From positions 1-9,100 of the forward strand of contig DKNL01000092.1 in the NCBI GenBank assembly GCA_002474325.1: a stretch of 9,100 bases of DNA, read 5' to 3'. A model generated the notes under the pieces. That model worked only from the letters and a program-made list of their open reading frames with translations, was not told the origin of the DNA and searched no databases. The translations under genes and the position numbers were made by a program. Of this stretch, positions 5,650 through 9,100 are shown in pieces. The stretch's first letter is position 1, and each line of letters begins with the position of its first letter. This DNA comes from Opitutales bacterium UBA7389 (lineage in GTDB: Bacteria > Verrucomicrobiota > Verrucomicrobiia > Opitutales > Opitutaceae).

Positions 5650-7584
5650 TCAGGGAAGCGAGGCGCTTGCTGTAGTCGTTTCCTTAGATGTATCCAAATA
5701 ATTAGGATGCTTTTTGAAGTAAGCTTCTAGTACGTAGCGAGCTATGGGGGCTGCATGACGTCCTCCGCCGAAACTTTGATTCAGTTCTTGGCCCTCTACG
5801 ATTGCGGCAATGGCGATTTTCGGATCTTCCACCGGTGCGAAACCGATGAACCAGGCTAGCTCCAAGTTCCCTTCCGCTTTGTTTATCTGGGCGGTACCGG
5901 TTTTACCGGCGACGGAAACTCCCTTGACCATGGCGGCTCTAGCGGTGCCCGTAGAACTTACGACGCGATCCATCCCCTCGATAATCGCCTGGTGCACTTT
6001 CTCCGGCAGGCCGAGAGGTTTAGGCGGAGGTCGACGCACTAGCTGTGCGGTGGTTTGCTTCAAAATAGTAGGATGAGAATAGACTTGGTTCTTTGCAATG
6101 GAGGCAACTAGGAGGGCCATCTGAAGTGGCGTAACTGTTAGGGCACCTTGTCCGATTGACATATTAGCGGTGTCTCCTGGATACCAAGGCTCGCCCGTAC
6201 GAGCCTTCTTCCAGTCTCTTGTAGGCGTTAGCATACTTCCTGTCTCATTGGGTAAGTCGACGTACGTAGGGGCGTTAAGTCGCATGTAGATGGCTTCCCT
6301 ACTCAGGTTATTTACTCCGGTTGCCAAGCCTACCCGATAGAAATACTCGTTACAGCTCTTCTCGATGGCTGTTCTAAGATCGATATCTCCATGGCGGCCC
6401 ATACAAGGGAATCTACGTCCACCGACTTGGTGAAACCCGTCGCATTCGAAAATTGTGGATGCGTCTATTTTGCCTGCCTTCAGGCCAGCAATAGCTGTGA
6501 TAAGCTTAAACGGCGATCCTGGAGGATAAAGGCCGCGAATGGCCTTGTTCTCCCAGGCCTTGTGATCGCTAATTTCGGCGAATACTCGATTGGAGATAAA
6601 AGGGGAGGTGGCGTTTAGATCGTAGTCGGGTTTGCTCAGCATAGCGAGAATCTCCATGCGATTTATGTCGATGGCGACGAGCGCTCCTTTGTCCTGATAG
6701 AGATCGTATCCAGATTCTCCAGCTAGTTGCAGATCAATATCGATAGACAATGTGATATCTCTGCCTTTTTCCGGATAGGTTTGCTTGACGGGTTCAACTT
6801 GATAGCCGCTTGGATCGACCACCCAGATTTCGGCCCCGGTCTTTCCTTGTAATACCTGGTCGAATTGCTTTTCTACGCCATTTCTTCCATAGGTTCCTTT
6901 GGTAGCGAAAGTCTTGAGATCGTTTCCGGGCATTTCGTTTTCGACCTCGAGAGGGCTTTGCCCCACGTATCCAAGAGCATGGCCCGCGGCGTTTTCGTAA
7001 GGATAGTGCCGCATATTGGATACATAGACCTGAACTGGGGATTCAACAGGGATCGATTCCAATAGAACGGCGAATTCCGAGGCCGCGAGGTTTTCTACTA
7101 GAGGATAGGGGAGCAGCGGATTGACATACAGGTGTCGCGATATGTCGTTGGCATCGACTTCCAACTGACGCCCGATCAACCGGTTTACCTCGGAAAGATA
7201 GCTCTGGAGTACCATTGCCCGCGAATGTATGCGAAGTTGCGAGTAGCTTTCGATCGTCTCTTTACGCTCGCGGTAATCCCTTACTAGACTTCGGTAATGG
7301 TTGTGAAATGCACTCTGAACGAGATCGTCTGAAAGAAAAACGACGGCCGAAAATTTTGATCGATTGGCGACCAGCACTCGGCCTTCGCGGTCTAGCAGGT
7401 TGCCTCGAGGCCCCGGGGTGAGAATTCGCCGCTGGTTTTGTATCTTCTCTCTGTTTGTGTGAGACTCCGACTCAACAAGTTGCCGATAGAAAAGGCCACC
7501 GTAGAGTATGGACATGAAGACAATCAGCAATCCGTAGAAGATCCAAAGCCGCGACTGGTACTTTTTGGTGTTCTCTGGATTCAT
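5650..7584 (-). CDS. mrdA: Penicillin-binding protein 2 (elongation transpeptidase)
   Basis: PBP2 is the class B, transpeptidase-only enzyme that cross-links peptidoglycan during side-wall elongation, working with RodA, MreC, MreD and MreB. A single membrane anchor lies at about residues 13-33, with a short cytoplasmic tail before it. The PBP-dimer domain starts with the phrase RGNLLDREG near residue 60. The transpeptidase domain has all three catalytic motifs: SPFK at 357-360 (nucleophile Ser357), SCN at 410-412, and KTG at 561-563 in the phrase GKTGTAQ. Many PBP2 proteins have STFK at the first site; Pro in the second place is a minor variant. At 644 residues it is of normal length. Its ATG overlaps the mreD stop as ATGA. 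It is the last intact gene of the operon, and no intact rodA follows. Confidence 0.95.
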   Translation of the reverse strand: MNPENTKKYQSRLWIFYGLLIVFMSILYGGLFYRQLVESESHTNREKIQNQRRILTPGPRGNLLDREGRVLVANRSKFSAVVFLSDDLVQSAFHNHYRSLVRDYRERKETIESYSQLRIHSRAMVLQSYLSEVNRLIGRQLEVDANDISRHLYVNPLLPYPLVENLAASEFAVLLESIPVESPVQVYVSNMRHYPYENAAGHALGYVGQSPLEVENEMPGNDLKTFATKGTYGRNGVEKQFDQVLQGKTGAEIWVVDPSGYQVEPVKQTYPEKGRDITLSIDIDLQLAGESGYDLYQDKGALVAIDINRMEILAMLSKPDYDLNATSPFISNRVFAEISDHKAWENKAIRGLYPPGSPFKLITAIAGLKAGKIDASTIFECDGFHQVGGRRFPCMGRHGDIDLRTAIEKSCNEYFYRVGLATGVNNLSREAIYMRLNAPTYVDLPNETGSMLTPTRDWKKARTGEPWYPGDTANMSIGQGALTVTPLQMALLVASIAKNQVYSHPTILKQTTAQLVRRPPPKPLGLPEKVHQAIIEGMDRVVSSTGTARAAMVKGVSVAGKTGTAQINKAEGNLELAWFIGFAPVEDPKIAIAAIVEGQELNQSFGGGRHAAPIARYVLEAYFKKHPNYLDTSKETTTASASLP

Positions 7585-8117
7585 CGTTTGCGTCGAGGTT
7601 CCTGATTTACGTTGACCCCGAATATTCTAAGAATATCAACGACGGTTCGAGAGTATAGGGTATAAAGCAGGGCGACAACCATACTGCTGCAAAGCACATT
7701 CGCGCTTATCAGCATCGGATCGATACTGACCGTTCCAATGTATACTCGGGCGAAAAGCGAGTACCCAAGATGGATTACTAGGTTGGCGAAAAGAGCGGTT
7801 ACGATAGCGAGGCCGTCAGTCTCCCGTTGAATCTGGCTCCTGAATAGAACGATTGCGAAATGAAGGCCGATGAGGATTATTAGACTGGATCCAAATGGGA
7901 TGGGAACACGGCTATCGATGCAAAGAGCGATCGGAATGAGGGAAAGCGCTCCCTGCGTTGGGCTCAGTATCAGCGAGCTGGATGTTAACAGCATCCCTGT
8001 AATTAGTATATAGATACCACTAAATGCTATATGGTAGTTAATTTCCGAAAATAGGAGCAATGCCCCGTAATGGCAAATGGCAACCACTGTCCATCGATTG
8101 CGAGACAGGAAGCTCAT
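7581..8117 (-). CDS. mreD: Rod shape-determining protein MreD
   Basis: MreD is a small integral membrane protein of the elongasome that links MreC and the MreB cytoskeleton to the peptidoglycan synthases. The 178-residue product is strongly hydrophobic, with about five or six candidate membrane segments. Examples are near residues 9-25, 29-50, 75-95, 106-126 and 137-157. It ends in a short Arg/Lys-rich tail (QEPRRKR). MreD sequences diverge strongly, so the name rests on size, topology and position between mreC and mrdA. Both gene junctions are ATGA overlaps, which indicates tight translational coupling. A GGAG stretch directly precedes the ATG, with AGGAGG slightly farther upstream. Confidence 0.88.
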   Translation of the reverse strand: MSFLSRNRWTVVAICHYGALLLFSEINYHIAFSGIYILITGMLLTSSSLILSPTQGALSLIPIALCIDSRVPIPFGSSLIILIGLHFAIVLFRSQIQRETDGLAIVTALFANLVIHLGYSLFARVYIGTVSIDPMLISANVLCSSMVVALLYTLYSRTVVDILRIFGVNVNQEPRRKR

Positions 8118-8953
8118 TCTCCGGTTTCTCCTCCTATGGTGATTAGGACGGCCACCTCGGTCAGATTGGAAAGACGGGTCTCCAGTCGAACTTCTCCCTC
8201 TTGAAACATGCCACTGGACCCAGGTCGCAGGCTTACTAAGTGCCCTATATGAATCCCTGCCGGAAATACGCCGCCCATACCTGAGGTAAGTATTCTAGGC
8301 GGATCACTCGGGTCGATGGCAATGTCGGTGGGAACATACTGCGTGAGTCCGATGGGCGATCGGAATAACCGGAACCCGGCGCCCCGGAAACTCATGGGTC
8401 GATTGTCGCCTTCGATGATGACCGCCATGCGTAGATAGCTGTTGCTCAGCAATTCGACTGTTGATGTGTATTGATGTACCTCGCTAATACGGCCCACCAA
8501 CCCTCCTGCGAATACAACTGGCGCTCCCATCGGAATACCATGCAAAGAACCTTTGCGGATTTCGAGGCGTTGCCACCACGAGTTGAAATCGCGGGTTACG
8601 ACGCGAGCGATCTCATACTTGTATTCAGGTGTCGATGGCAGCGCTAAAAGGGATTCCAGTCGGTTGATTTCCTTTTTCATCGCCTGGTTCTCCAGAATCA
8701 TCAGCTCGTAGGTGGCATTGAGATGAGCCAGGTCTTTACCAGCTTCGTAAAGTTCGCTCTTCGACTTAGATCGAGCGGCCCAAAAATTCTGCAGTTCGCG
8801 AATGTAGGAGGCGCTGGCTGAAATGGGGGCTTGAAATTCGTAGAAAGCCGATCGCAGGGTAGTTTTTACGAAATACGGAACGAAAATCCAGAAAATCGCT
8901 ACCGCGATTAGAACGACGAAAGGCTGTGTATTGAAAAGTCGCTTTTTAAGCAA
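8114..8953 (-). CDS. mreC: Rod shape-determining protein MreC
   Basis: MreC is a bitopic inner-membrane scaffold that binds and activates PBP2 and connects it to MreB and MreD. The 279-residue protein has a short basic N-terminus and a membrane segment at about residues 11-31. A coiled-coil stretch follows at about 65-105 (ENQAMKKEINRLESLL). The periplasmic beta domain contains typical phrases such as VVTRDFNSWWQRLEIRKGS, GAPVVFAGGLVGRISEV and VELLSNS. The start is a TTG at 8953. An in-frame TGA lies further upstream, and between them I see no ATG, GTG or other TTG, so TTG is the most likely start although no clear ribosome binding site precedes it. Its stop overlaps the mreD ATG. mreB would be expected upstream, outside or beyond the window edge. 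Confidence 0.94.
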   Translation of the reverse strand: MLKKRLFNTQPFVVLIAVAIFWIFVPYFVKTTLRSAFYEFQAPISASASYIRELQNFWAARSKSKSELYEAGKDLAHLNATYELMILENQAMKKEINRLESLLALPSTPEYKYEIARVVTRDFNSWWQRLEIRKGSLHGIPMGAPVVFAGGLVGRISEVHQYTSTVELLSNSYLRMAVIIEGDNRPMSFRGAGFRLFRSPIGLTQYVPTDIAIDPSDPPRILTSGMGGVFPAGIHIGHLVSLRPGSSGMFQEGEVRLETRLSNLTEVAVLITIGGETGE

Positions 8954-9100
8954 TTCGGTTACCGATCTTAGTTGGTTCGCTTGAATGGTTGACCAATAAG
9001 GCCTATTTGATGTGGCCGCGGGATCTTTTTGGCTTGAATGAAGCGCTCACCTTTTTAATCGCCACTCCAAAAGAAAATTTAATCCTTCGAATCGCTTGAG
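8954..9100 (-). other. Region upstream of mreC up to the window edge
   Basis: No gene is recognised in these 147 bases. On the minus strand one frame is open from the edge to a TAG at 9005-9003 (31 codons, Lys/Arg/Ser-rich). It does not resemble the MreB C-terminus, so mreB either ends further upstream or lies elsewhere. I could not pick out a convincing promoter. Confidence 0.3.

Noticed and set aside
5425..5730. A 101-codon plus-strand ORF covering the end of the moxR remnant and the 3' end of mrdA.
   Set aside because: It is in a different frame from the MoxR similarity, overlaps mrdA antisense, and its product looks like nothing coherent.

Overview
The window looks like the chromosome of a Gram-negative, rod-forming bacterium with about half G+C. 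It carries an mreC-mreD-mrdA cell-shape operon, a queCDE operon for 7-deazaguanine synthesis, recF and a tRNA-Gln. No phage, transposon, CRISPR or plasmid gene is visible. A Verrucomicrobiota (Opitutae-like) origin is my tentative guess from the general look of the proteins; it was not tested. Several gaps hold decayed genes, which suggests a lineage that is losing genes.

Layout, left to right. Positions 1-402 are the 3' end of an unrecognised plus-strand gene. A 369-base gap (403-771) holds tandem inverted repeats, a terminator-like hairpin with a T-run, and a possible promoter. Positions 772-3740 are a tight plus-strand cluster queC-queD-queE-recF. QueD, QueE and QueC catalyse three successive steps from 7,8-dihydroneopterin triphosphate to preQ0, the precursor of queuosine. 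RecF, which loads recombinase at gaps, follows queE after 13 bases. Positions 3741-4405 hold a minus-strand tRNA-Gln(CUG) and what I read as a decayed rnpA (RNase P protein). Positions 4406-5110 encode a purine nucleoside phosphorylase of the MTAP/PNP family with a 6-oxopurine-type base pocket.

Positions 5111-5649 hold no intact gene of normal size. They contain an N-terminal fragment of a MoxR-type AAA ATPase (plus strand), with a destroyed Walker A and in-frame stops. Converging on it is a 38-codon minus-strand reading frame with a strong ribosome binding site just after mrdA, where rodA commonly lies. A deletion joining the 5' ends of two convergent genes would explain this arrangement.

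Positions 8953 down to 5650 are the minus-strand operon mreC-mreD-mrdA, both junctions being ATGA overlaps. MreC and MreD are scaffold and membrane partners of MreB, and MrdA (PBP2) is the transpeptidase of the elongation machine. MreB is not in the window and no intact rodA follows mrdA.

I did not find a previously undescribed multi-gene system. The most informative content is the set of gene remnants and the unusual queCDE-recF linkage.
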